From: an uncultured Oscillibacter sp.
GTDB taxonomy: Bacteria; Bacillota; Clostridia; Oscillospirales; Oscillospiraceae
Assembly: GCF_910587525.1 (NCBI RefSeq)
Contig: NZ_CAJULS010000116.1
Span: 1-7,440, forward strand
Direction of reading: 5' to 3'
Length of the DNA: 7,440 nt
Made by a program: the position numbers and the translations under genes. Shown here in pieces: positions 1-6,283 of the stretch (positions within the stretch are counted from its first letter, which is position 1; the number at the start of each line of letters is the position of its first letter). Under the pieces are notes generated by a model. That model did no database searches. It had not been told where the DNA came from and was given only the letters and a program-made list of their open reading frames with translations.

Positions 1-281
1 AGATCATGTCCGCCCAGAAGGCCCGGGGGGCGGACTTTGAGAGCGGGAACCTGATCCAGAAAGCCAAGGCGCTGATTCCCATCCTGGTGCCGCTGTTCAT
101 CAGCGCTTTCCGCCGGGCTGATGAGCTGGCCACGGCCATGGAGTGCCGGTGCTACCACGGCGGCGAGGGGCGGACAAAGCTCCATGTGCTGAAATACGAG
201 GCCCGGGATTACATCGCGCTGGTGATAGGAGCCGTCATTCTGTCGGGGGTCATCGTCCTGGGGCACTTCTTCGGCATCTGA
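1..281 (+). CDS. ecfT: EcfT, energy-coupling factor transporter transmembrane subunit (3' end only)
   Basis: This is the C-terminal 92 residues of EcfT. The reading frame is open to the left edge, so the true start lies outside the window. EcfT is the integral membrane subunit of group II ECF transporters: it couples the ATPases EcfA1/EcfA2 to exchangeable substrate-binding S components for vitamin or metal uptake. Visible hallmarks are the two coupling-helix motifs of the family, KARGADF near the left edge and AMECRCYHGGEGR about 40 residues later. In the second, the usual Ala of the A-R-G type motif is replaced by Cys. Between them is a hydrophobic stretch (IPILVPLFISAF), and a last membrane helix (YIALVIGAVILSGVIVLG) ends the protein. 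The gene ends 5 nt before the convergent small gene on the other strand. The ecfA genes are presumably just upstream, outside the window. Family identification is confident. Confidence 0.92.
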   Translation, partial: IMSAQKARGADFESGNLIQKAKALIPILVPLFISAFRRADELATAMECRCYHGGEGRTKLHVLKYEARDYIALVIGAVILSGVIVLGHFFGI

Positions 282-286
282 ATTCC

Positions 287-532
287 TCAGTCCCGCGGGG
301 GTTGGTGGAGGGCCTGCAGCAGTGAGAACCCCAGGTAGAGCCCGGTGGAGAACGCCGCCGTGGACCAGCGGAGGTAATAGCTGGATAGCAGGTCGCAGAC
401 CTCAAGCTGGCTCCCCTGATCCAGGGGCAGCTCGTCCAGAGCGGCCAGGACCTCCGCCTCGTCATATACGCCCTGCTCCCGCAGGACCGTGTCGCCATAG
501 GTGTCAAACAGCTTCTCCAACAGGGATTCCAT
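287..532 (-). CDS. Small protein of unknown function (81 aa), divergent from an XRE regulator
   Basis: I do not firmly recognise this 81-residue protein. It looks all-helical: an acidic amphipathic N-terminus (MESLLEKLFDTYGD), a Leu/Asp/Glu-rich middle, and a C-terminal segment with FSTGLYLGFSLL (residues 61-72) that is hydrophobic but short for a membrane helix. That tail and the MESLLEKLF start faintly recall small Clostridial proteins of the DUF6809 type, but this is a weak impression. The gene is well supported. An AAGGAGG ribosome binding site lies 7 nt before the ATG (minus strand, about 540-546), and a near-consensus promoter lies about 80 nt upstream. It is convergent with ecfT (5-nt gap) and divergent from the XRE gene, so it may be that regulator's target. 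No enzyme motif or cysteine cluster is visible. Confidence 0.75.
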   Translation of the reverse strand: MESLLEKLFDTYGDTVLREQGVYDEAEVLAALDELPLDQGSQLEVCDLLSSYYLRWSTAAFSTGLYLGFSLLQALHQPPRD

Positions 533-609
533 GAAAATTCCTCCTTTATGTGGCCGTTGTTCTAGAGTTGACTTTGTGATAAGGTATTTCGAGGGACTGG
601 ATGATAAGT

Positions 610-638
610 ATTATATCGCGTTAAATCACGTAAATCAA
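610..638 (-). promoter_or_regulatory. Sigma-A-type promoter of the 81-aa gene
   Basis: Read on the minus strand, TTGATT (633-638) is followed by exactly 17 nt and then a perfect TATAAT (610-615). This would start transcription near position 603 and give a leader of about 70 nt before the AAGGAGG site of the small minus-strand gene. The -35 matches TTGACA at four of six positions. The region is much more AT-rich than the genes around it. Confidence 0.75.
620..637. repeat. Tandem 9-bp direct repeat, candidate operator
   Basis: Two adjacent 9-mers, GTTAAATCA (620-628) and CGTAAATCA (629-637), match at seven of nine positions. They cover the -35 and spacer of the minus-strand promoter. A site there would block RNA polymerase, so it is a reasonable binding site for the neighbouring XRE protein. 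The operator role is inference from position. Short repeats like this can also arise by chance in AT-rich DNA. Confidence 0.35.
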
Positions 639-696
639 TAGGAAATACGATAATTCATGTAAAACGGGCGGGTATGCAGAAAGGAGGCGGTTTGTG

Positions 697-924
697 ATGG
701 ATAACGCGCATTCTGCCGGGCTGATTAAGGCTCGTTGCAGAGAAAAAGGGATTCCTGTTTGCACGCTTCTGGCGGAATGTGGTGTCCGAAAGGGCCTGAT
801 TTATGATATGGAGAAGCGGGACTGGACACCATCCTGTGAGATTTTAGAAAAAATCGCCGACTATCTGGACTGTTCCGTGGACTATCTTCTGGGCCGTACG
901 GACAATCCGGACATCAACCGTTAG
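697..924 (+). CDS. Small XRE-family helix-turn-helix transcriptional regulator
   Basis: This is a 75-residue protein that is almost entirely a Cro/C1-type helix-turn-helix domain. The HTH core runs from about residue 20 to 44 (VCTLLAECGVRKGLIYDMEK), followed by the typical XRE ending LEKIADYLDCSVDYLLGRTDNP (about 50-71). It has no extra ligand-binding or dimerisation domain. AAAGGAGG at 680-687 is the ribosome binding site. I chose the ATG at 697 (9-nt spacing); a GTG at 694 directly before it (6-nt spacing) is an equally possible start that adds one residue. Codon use differs from the neighbouring genes (AGA, TTA and several AAA codons), and the upstream DNA is AT-rich, which hints at later acquisition. 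It probably represses its own region and the divergent small gene. No clear plus-strand promoter was found. Confidence 0.85.
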   Translation: MDNAHSAGLIKARCREKGIPVCTLLAECGVRKGLIYDMEKRDWTPSCEILEKIADYLDCSVDYLLGRTDNPDINR

Positions 925-970
925 AAAGAGCTCGCCGCAGCCTTTTTCTTGTCCCGCCGGCCGACAGCAG

Positions 971-998
971 CGCTTCTTTTTCACGAAAAAGAAAAGCG
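971..998. repeat. Imperfect inverted repeat (hairpin) in the XRE-truA spacer
   Basis: CGCTTCTTTTTC (971-982) pairs with GAAAAAGAAAAGCG (985-998) with a 2-nt bulge. The result is a long stem with a tiny loop. The plus strand after it is G-rich, so it is not a canonical U-tract terminator for the XRE gene, although it could slow polymerase. It may be a copy of a dispersed intergenic repeat. Confidence 0.55.
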
Positions 999-1004
999 GG
1001 GGGC

Positions 1005-1022
1005 GGATTCCCCCGGGAATCC
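1005..1022. repeat. Inverted repeat just upstream of the truA ribosome binding site
   Basis: GGATTCCC (1005-1012) and GGGAATCC (1015-1022) form a perfect 8-bp palindrome; with a realistic loop about 7 bp would pair. It ends 10 nt before the AGGAG site of truA. It directly follows the hairpin at 971-998 and a run of six G residues. The two hairpins may form one repeat unit. Confidence 0.5.
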
Positions 1023-1042
1023 AGGAAGATTAGGAGACGCTT

Positions 1043-1798
1043 ATGCGAAACATCGCCCTGAAGCTCATGTACAACGGCACCGCCTACCACGGCTGGCAGG
1101 TGCAGAAAAACGCCGTCTCCGTCTGCGAGACCCTGCAAAGGGCCCTGGAGAAGATCACCGGGGCGCCGGTACACCTCACCGGCTGCGGGCGGACCGACGC
1201 CGGCGTCCACGCGGAGCGGTACATCGCCAACTTCCATACGGAGAGCCGTATCCCAACGGACCGGCTGCCCTTTGCCGTCAACACCCACACGCCGGAGGAC
1301 ATTGCCGTGGAGTCGGCTTACGAGGTGGCGGAGGACTTCAACGCCATCGGCTCGTGCCTGAAAAAGGAGTACACCTACCGCATCTACAACTCCCGGTTCA
1401 AGAACCCGTTTTATGTCAACCGGGCGTACTTCTACCCCAAGCGGCTGGACGAGGAATTTCTGAACCGGGCGGCCCATATGTTCGTAGGCACCCATGACTT
1501 TCGGGCGGTGCGCTCTGTGGGCACGGAGACCAAGTCCACCGTCCGCACCATCTACTACTGCGACGTGTCCCGCGGGGGGGATCTTTTGGAATTGAAGGTC
1601 TGCGCCAACGGGTTTCTGTATAACATGGTACGGGCCATCACCGGCACTGTGCTCTACGCGGCGGAGGGGAAATTCACCCCGGAGGACATCCCCGCCATAC
1701 TGGAAAGCGGTGACCGGACTCTGGCGGGACCTACAGTGCCGCCGGGGGGACTGTACCTGACAAGACTTTGGTATGAGGATGAACGGCTTAATGGCTAA
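1043..1798 (+). CDS. truA: tRNA pseudouridine(38-40) synthase TruA
   Basis: TruA converts uridines 38, 39 and 40 in the anticodon arm of many tRNAs to pseudouridine in the cytoplasm, which helps decoding accuracy. At 251 residues it has the normal family length. Residues 1-20 contain the opening strand and AYHGWQ motif. The catalytic aspartate is Asp52 in GRTDAGVHA (49-57). The KKEYTYRIYN segment and the later FLYNMVRAITGTVL helix, which typify the C-terminal half of the family, are present. The ATG at 1043 has AGGAG at 1032-1036, 6 nt upstream. The stop codon lies inside the start of the DUF5711 gene (8-nt overlap), so the two are probably translationally coupled. In many Firmicutes truA directly follows ecfT; here two small genes lie between them. 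Confidence 0.97.
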   Translation: MRNIALKLMYNGTAYHGWQVQKNAVSVCETLQRALEKITGAPVHLTGCGRTDAGVHAERYIANFHTESRIPTDRLPFAVNTHTPEDIAVESAYEVAEDFNAIGSCLKKEYTYRIYNSRFKNPFYVNRAYFYPKRLDEEFLNRAAHMFVGTHDFRAVRSVGTETKSTVRTIYYCDVSRGGDLLELKVCANGFLYNMVRAITGTVLYAAEGKFTPEDIPAILESGDRTLAGPTVPPGGLYLTRLWYEDERLNG

Positions 1799-2981
1799 CA
1801 GGACGAAAGGCATCTGGAAGGATGGCGGCGGCGCGGGGAAGGCGGAGCGGAGCTCCGGGCCCCTGCGGCGGTTTCTTGTGTTTTTCCTGGCCTTGGCGGC
1901 GGTGCTGGGGGTGGTGATGGCGGCGGCCTACCGGGACGGCACCGGGTTTGACGTACTGCGGCGGTATCTGAACTATGGCGGTTCCGCCAGCTCCGGCGAG
2001 GAGCGCTACCGCTACGACTTCTCCCCGGGCAACCGGTTTGCGGTGCTGGGAGACCAGCTGGTGGTGTTGTCTGAGAACTCTCTGCGGCTTTTGAACAGGG
2101 ACGGGGGGGTGACCTGGTCCGCCCAGGTGAAGATGTCCGCCCCGGCTCTGAGTCAGGGCGGCGGCCGGGTGGCGGCCTACGATATCGGCGGCAGGTCGCT
2201 GTATGTTCTGGATGAGAGGGGAGAGGTATTCCATCTGGAGACGGAGGAGGATGAGCCCATTATCTCCGCCACGCTCAATGGCAAAGGGATGCTGGCGGTG
2301 GCGGCGGAGCGGCGGAACGCCAAAGGGGCTGTCTACGCATATGGTGCGGACATGACCCGGATATTTGACCTCACTTCCGGCGAGCGGTTTGTGGCGGAGG
2401 CCCGGATCAGTGATGACGGAAATACCCTGGCGGCAGTGCGGCTGGGGCAGGAGGACGGTGTGTTCATCAGCAGCGTGGTGCTTTACGACCTGCGGGAGGC
2501 GGGGGAGAAAACGCCCATTGCGGATTACAGCATTCCCAATGGGCTGGTACTCTCCACAGGCGAGCAGAGAGGAAGGCTTGTAACTGTTTCGGATACCTGT
2601 GTGACCTGTGCCTCCTATTCCGGCAGGGTGGAGGGCAGCTATGACTGCGGCAGCTCCTATCTGCGGGCGTACAGTCTGGGCGATGAGTTTACCGCGCTGC
2701 TGCTGAACCGCTACCAGGCCGGCAACGTGGGCCGGCTGGTCACGGTGGACGCGGAGGGGGCTGAACTGGGAAGCCTGGAGATCCACGAGGAGGTCCGGAG
2801 CCTCTCTGCGGCGGGACGGTATCTGGCGGTATTGTACACGGACCGGCTGGTGGTGTATAATGAGAACTTACAGGTATACGCCTCCCTGCGGGGTATTACC
2901 GGCGTTTCCTCGGCGGTGATGCGGCCGGACGGTTCGGCGCTGCTGTTCTCCACGGAGTCCGCCAGCCAGTTTCTTCCTTAG
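1791..2981 (+). CDS. DUF5711 family membrane-anchored protein
   Basis: The predicted protein has 396 residues: a basic cytoplasmic N-terminus (residues 1-27), one membrane helix (about 28-47, FLVFFLALAAVLGVVMAAAY) and a long extracytoplasmic part. That part is made of short beta-strand repeats such as FAVLGDQLVVLSENSLRLL and GRVAAYDIGGRSLYVLDE, which looks like a beta-propeller. This layout matches the Clostridial DUF5711 family, whose biochemical role is unknown; a protein-binding or surface-scaffold role is only a guess. I chose the ATG at 1791 (MANRTKG), 11 nt after GAGGA and overlapping truA by 8 nt. In-frame ATGs at 1773 and 1779 would add six or four residues but have no better ribosome site. 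The position between truA and cvpA suggests co-transcription with both. Confidence 0.85.
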   Translation: MANRTKGIWKDGGGAGKAERSSGPLRRFLVFFLALAAVLGVVMAAAYRDGTGFDVLRRYLNYGGSASSGEERYRYDFSPGNRFAVLGDQLVVLSENSLRLLNRDGGVTWSAQVKMSAPALSQGGGRVAAYDIGGRSLYVLDERGEVFHLETEEDEPIISATLNGKGMLAVAAERRNAKGAVYAYGADMTRIFDLTSGERFVAEARISDDGNTLAAVRLGQEDGVFISSVVLYDLREAGEKTPIADYSIPNGLVLSTGEQRGRLVTVSDTCVTCASYSGRVEGSYDCGSSYLRAYSLGDEFTALLLNRYQAGNVGRLVTVDAEGAELGSLEIHEEVRSLSAAGRYLAVLYTDRLVVYNENLQVYASLRGITGVSSAVMRPDGSALLFSTESASQFLP

Positions 2982-3038
2982 AAGCGAAAAATTTTTGGGG
3001 AGTTCACAAAACGTTTACAGCGAGAAAGGTAGGAAAAT

Positions 3039-3674
3039 GTGACGGCACCTGTTATAATAGACATCATTGCGGCGGTTCTTCTGATCGGGTTTACCATCTG
3101 GGGGGCCAGACGGGGACTTTTTCGGGCCCTGGCGGGTCTGCTGATTGTAGTGCTGGCCCTGGTGGGGGCCCGCTTTGCGGCGGAGGCGCTGGCGCAGCCT
3201 GCGGCGGCAATGGCAGCGCCTGCCATTGAACGGCACATCGAAAAGCGGCTGGATGAGACCCTGTCCGGCACGGTTGGACAGATGCCGGAGGAGATTCTGC
3301 CGGAGGAGCTGCTGGGGCTTCTGGGAATCGCGGGAGACCGGCTGGAGGACCTGGCATCCAAAGCGCGGGAGGGCGTTCGGGAGACCGGGGCATCCATATT
3401 GTCCGCTGTGGCTCAGAGTATGGCGGAGTCCTTTTTCTATGGACTGATCTATATTTTGGCCTTTTTACTGCTGACGGTCCTTTTGAACCTGGCCGCAAAA
3501 CTCATGGACTTGGCGTTGAAGCTGCCGGTGCTCCACAGCGCCAACACCCTGGGCGGAGCGGCGGTGGGCCTGATCGAGGGTGCGCTGGTTCTGGTTTTAC
3601 TGGTCTTGCTGCTGCAGCGGCTGGGCATCTCCCCGGAGGGGAGCTACATTTTACAATTCGCGGCCCGGATATGA
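3039..3674 (+). CDS. cvpA: CvpA family membrane protein
   Basis: This 211-residue protein has the CvpA-family layout: two N-terminal membrane helices (about 4-24 and 28-47), a roughly 80-residue acidic/amphipathic segment, then two more helices (about 131-153 and 171-195). The family motifs are visible, including IIDII near the start, GARRGLFRALAGL after helix 1 and NTLGGAAVGLIEG before helix 4. CvpA is linked to colicin V production in E. coli and more widely to envelope stress resistance; its molecular function is not settled. The start is GTG at 3039, with AAAGG/AGG at 3025-3033. The nearby ATG at 3037 is followed at once by a stop codon. The segment between helices 2 and 3 is long for the family. 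It lies 57 nt after the DUF5711 gene and 57 nt before the clp gene. Confidence 0.88.
   Translation: MTAPVIIDIIAAVLLIGFTIWGARRGLFRALAGLLIVVLALVGARFAAEALAQPAAAMAAPAIERHIEKRLDETLSGTVGQMPEEILPEELLGLLGIAGDRLEDLASKAREGVRETGASILSAVAQSMAESFFYGLIYILAFLLLTVLLNLAAKLMDLALKLPVLHSANTLGGAAVGLIEGALVLVLLVLLLQRLGISPEGSYILQFAARI
3050..3058 (+). promoter_or_regulatory. Possible extended -10 promoter inside the start of cvpA
   Basis: TGTTATAAT (3050-3058) matches the extended -10 consensus TGnTATAAT exactly. No good -35 is seen 16-18 nt upstream. Transcription would start near 3065, inside cvpA, so it could only serve the genes after it, such as the Clp ATPase. The match may be a by-product of the codons for Val-Ile-Ile. 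Confidence 0.25.
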
Positions 3675-3695
3675 GCGGGGCCCGCTTTGCAACCT

Positions 3696-3718
3696 CAGCG
3701 GCGGGGCCGCTGGATTTT
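3696..3718 (+). terminator. Terminator-like hairpin between cvpA and the Clp ATPase gene
   Basis: CAGCGGC (3696-3702), a GGG loop and GCCGCTG (3706-3712) form a perfect 7-bp GC stem, followed by GATTTT (3713-3718). This has the form of a short intrinsic terminator. It ends 2 nt before the GGAGG ribosome site of the next gene. A smaller stem, AGCGG/CCGCT (3674-3686), directly precedes it. It could end most cvpA transcripts, act as an attenuator, or process and protect the downstream mRNA. Confidence 0.5.
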
Positions 3719-3731
3719 CTGGAGGTATACG

Positions 3732-6050
3732 ATGCAGCCTACACTTTGTTCAAGATGTAAAAAGAACGTTGCCGTGGTGTTCATTTCCAAGCTGGACGGC
3801 GATAAGCCCATCAACGAGGGATTGTGCCTCAAGTGCGCCAAGGACCTGGGATTGCCCCAGGTGGACGACATGATGAAGCGCATGGGCATCTCCGACGAGG
3901 ACTTGGAGACCATCAACACGGAGATGATGCAGGCCTTTGACGGCGTGGAGAATATCGAGGATCTGCCCGGCGGCGAGGAGAGCGGCAGCGGGGAGGAAGA
4001 GGACGGCAAGACCGCCACCTTCCCGTTTTTGAACCGCCTGTTCTCCTCCGGCGACAAGCCCTCCAAAGAGGAGTCCGCCTCCGAGGAAGGGGGCACCCGG
4101 GGCGGCCGGGAGAAGAAGGACGCCAAGAACGGCAAGCGGAAGTATCTGAACAGCTACTGCATCTCCCTCAGTGACAAGGCCAAGGAGGGCAGGCTGGACC
4201 CGGTGATTGGACGGACCCAGGAGATCGAGCGGGTGGTGCAGATCCTCAACCGCCGGCAGAAGAACAATCCCTGCCTCATCGGCGAGCCCGGCGTGGGCAA
4301 AACCGCCATTGCCGAGGGACTGGCCCAGCGGATTGCGGGCGGGGACGTGCCCTTTAAGCTGCGGGAGAAGGAGGTCTATCTTCTGGACCTCACCGCATTG
4401 GTGGCCGGCACCCAGTTCCGGGGCCAGTTTGAGAGCCGGATGAAGGGCCTTATCGATGAGGTGAAGCGGCTGGGCAATATCATTTTGATGATTGACGAGG
4501 TCCACAGCATCGTGGGCGCCGGCGATGCTGAGGGCAGCATGAACGCCGCCAATATCTTAAAGCCCGCCCTCTCCCGGGGGGAGATCCAGGTCATCGGCGC
4601 CACCACCTTTAACGAGTACCGCAAGTCCATTGAGAAGGACACCGCCCTGGAGCGGCGCTTCCAGCCGGTGACGGTAAGCGAGCCCTCCATCGAGGACTCT
4701 GTGGAGATTTTGAAGGGACTGGCTCCCAATTACGAGAAGTTCCATGGTGTGAAGATCTCCGAGGGCATTCTCCGCCAGGCGGTGGTGCTCAGCGAGCGGT
4801 ACATCACGGACCGTTTTTTGCCGGACAAGGCCATTGATCTCATTGACGAGGCCTGCTCCGATTTGAATTTGAAGGACCCGGATATCTCCCGCAGGATGCA
4901 GATTCAGCGGGAGCTGGACGACTACGAAAAAGAGCGCACCATGCTGGAGGACAAGGAGGAGAAGGTCGAGGACGACTACGCCCGCATGGCGGAGCTGAAG
5001 AGCCGGGAAATGCAGCTGAACACAGAGCTTACAGCCCTGTGTGAGAAAGGCGATCCCCAGCTGTCCATGGAGAACCTGGCCCATGTCATCGAGCTTTGGA
5101 CCAAGATCCCCGCCTCCCGGATTCGGGAGCAGGAGTTCCAGCGCCTGAGCCAGCTGGAGCAGCGGCTCAAGGGCCACATCATCGGCCAGGATGAGGCGGT
5201 ATCCGCCGTGTCCGCCGCCGTGCGCCGCAACCGGGTGGGCATCTCCCCCAAACACAAGCCCGTCAGCTTCATCTTCGTGGGCCCCACCGGCGTCGGCAAG
5301 ACGGAGCTTGTCAAGCAGCTGGCCAGCGATCTTTTCAACACTCCGGACGCCCTGATCCGGCTGGATATGTCTGAGTTTATGGAGAAGCACTCCGTTTCCC
5401 GCATTGTGGGCTCCCCTCCGGGGTACGTTGGATATGATGAGGCGGGCCAGCTGACGGAGAAGATTCGCCGCAAGCCCTATGCCGTGGTGCTCTTTGACGA
5501 GATTGAAAAGGCTCACCCGGACGTGTTGAACGTGCTTCTCCAGATTTTGGACGATGGTGAGATCACCGATGCCCATGGCCGGAAGGTGAACTTTGAGAAC
5601 ACCATCATCGTCATGACATCCAACGCCGGCAGCGCCACCAAGGAGGGTACGGTGGGCTTTGGCCGCACCCAGCAGGAGCAGGACGCCGACCGGGCCATGA
5701 AGGCCCTCCAGCAGTTCCTGCGGCCGGAGTTCATCAACCGGGTGGACGCGGTCATCACCTTCAACCGCCTGACGGAGGAGCACTTCCAGTCCATTGCATG
5801 CATCATGCTGGAGGAACTGGCTGCCTCCCTGAAAGAGAAGGCTATCACTCTCACCTATGACGACGCCCTGGTGGAGCTGCTGACCCACAAGTCCTATTCC
5901 CGGACCTACGGAGCCCGGAATCTCCGGCGAACCATCCAGAAGGAGCTGGAGGACCCCATGGCCACTAGGATTATCGACAGCTATGAGAGTCCCATCACAC
6001 AGATCAGGGCCACGGCAGAGGACGGCGAGGTCAGGCTGTACTGTCTGTAA
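3732..6050 (+). CDS. ClpE-like AAA+ unfoldase with N-terminal zinc finger (Clp protease ATP-binding subunit)
   Basis: This is a class I Hsp100/Clp ATPase (772 aa) that should unfold proteins and pass them to ClpP. Residues 1-40 form a zinc finger with Cys6, Cys9, Cys32 and Cys35, as in ClpE, in place of the double Clp_N repeat of ClpC. A charged, probably disordered linker (about 65-135) follows. D1 has Walker A GEPGVGKT (184-191), Walker B IDE (254-256), pore residue Phe229 in QFRGQ, and ERRF (307-310). A short coiled middle domain (about 384-440) resembles UVR/ClpE rather than the long ClpB type. D2 has Walker A GPTGVGKT (517-524), pore loop GYVG (564-567), Walker B FDE (588-590) and sensor-2 GARNLRR (727-733). 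VGF (641-643) matches the ClpP-docking tripeptide. The ATG at 3732 has GGAGG 6 nt upstream; a TTG at 3687 would add 15 unlikely residues. No CtsR operator was recognised. It could be named clpE or clpC by homology. Confidence 0.93.
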   Translation: MQPTLCSRCKKNVAVVFISKLDGDKPINEGLCLKCAKDLGLPQVDDMMKRMGISDEDLETINTEMMQAFDGVENIEDLPGGEESGSGEEEDGKTATFPFLNRLFSSGDKPSKEESASEEGGTRGGREKKDAKNGKRKYLNSYCISLSDKAKEGRLDPVIGRTQEIERVVQILNRRQKNNPCLIGEPGVGKTAIAEGLAQRIAGGDVPFKLREKEVYLLDLTALVAGTQFRGQFESRMKGLIDEVKRLGNIILMIDEVHSIVGAGDAEGSMNAANILKPALSRGEIQVIGATTFNEYRKSIEKDTALERRFQPVTVSEPSIEDSVEILKGLAPNYEKFHGVKISEGILRQAVVLSERYITDRFLPDKAIDLIDEACSDLNLKDPDISRRMQIQRELDDYEKERTMLEDKEEKVEDDYARMAELKSREMQLNTELTALCEKGDPQLSMENLAHVIELWTKIPASRIREQEFQRLSQLEQRLKGHIIGQDEAVSAVSAAVRRNRVGISPKHKPVSFIFVGPTGVGKTELVKQLASDLFNTPDALIRLDMSEFMEKHSVSRIVGSPPGYVGYDEAGQLTEKIRRKPYAVVLFDEIEKAHPDVLNVLLQILDDGEITDAHGRKVNFENTIIVMTSNAGSATKEGTVGFGRTQQEQDADRAMKALQQFLRPEFINRVDAVITFNRLTEEHFQSIACIMLEELAASLKEKAITLTYDDALVELLTHKSYSRTYGARNLRRTIQKELEDPMATRIIDSYESPITQIRATAEDGEVRLYCL

Positions 6051-6073
6051 TTTTTGTCTTTGGAGGAGAGCGT

Positions 6074-6283
6074 ATGCTGTTTCGCAAGGATATGGATCCC
6101 CGGTGCGCATACTGCCGCCAAGGCCAGCAGATCAACGAGCGGGAGGTGGCCTGCGTAAAGCGGGGCATTGTCCCGTTGGAGAACAGCTGCCGGGCCTTTC
6201 GCTATGATCCGTTGAAGCGGGTGCCACCCCGCCCGGCAGTGCTGGGGACGCAGCGGCTGAAACCGGAGGACTTTCAAATATAA
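6074..6283 (+). CDS. Conserved small four-cysteine protein (69 aa), function unknown
   Basis: This is a short basic protein with Cys11, Cys14, Cys27 and Cys39 (CAYC at 11-14). The spacing could bind a zinc ion or iron-sulphur cluster, or could simply be redox-active. A proline-rich stretch, DPLKRVPPRPAVL (45-57), is its most distinctive part. I recall similar short proteins in Clostridia (start MLF, two cysteine pairs, then DPLKRVPP), all without assigned function. A strong GGAGGAG (6062-6068) lies 5 nt before the ATG, and the gene starts 23 nt after the Clp ATPase stop. Co-expression with the unfoldase is therefore likely, and an accessory role such as adaptor or substrate is possible but unproven. 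The stop codon overlaps the first arm of the inverted repeat that follows. Confidence 0.8.
   Translation: MLFRKDMDPRCAYCRQGQQINEREVACVKRGIVPLENSCRAFRYDPLKRVPPRPAVLGTQRLKPEDFQI

Noticed and set aside
568..573. TTGACT as a -35 box for the XRE gene
   Set aside because: No acceptable -10 lies 16-19 nt downstream on the plus strand.
584..648. 7-bp inverted pair GTATTTC (584-590) and GAAATAC (642-648) flanking the divergent promoter
   Set aside because: A 7-bp match separated by about 50 nt is expected by chance in a spacer this long, so it is not called an operator.
949..1497. 182-codon plus-strand frame starting in the XRE-truA spacer
   Set aside because: Most of it overlaps truA in another frame, and the start is inside a hairpin repeat.
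914..1813. 299-codon open frame antisense to truA
   Set aside because: It lies fully opposite a clear TruA, and the translation has no recognisable family.
1788..2786. 332-codon open frame antisense to the DUF5711 gene
   Set aside because: It is the mirror of a real coding gene, rich in His/Pro/Arg/Gln, with no domain or convincing ribosome site.
3687..3731. Upstream TTG start for the Clp ATPase
   Set aside because: It has no ribosome site, would run through the terminator-like hairpin and adds 15 residues ahead of the zinc finger. The ATG at 3732 has GGAGG at 6-nt spacing.
4557..6110. 517-codon open frame on the minus strand
   Set aside because: It is antisense to the Clp ATPase gene, has a low-complexity Leu/Gly/His/Val-rich translation with no domain, and follows from GC-rich codon bias on the other strand.
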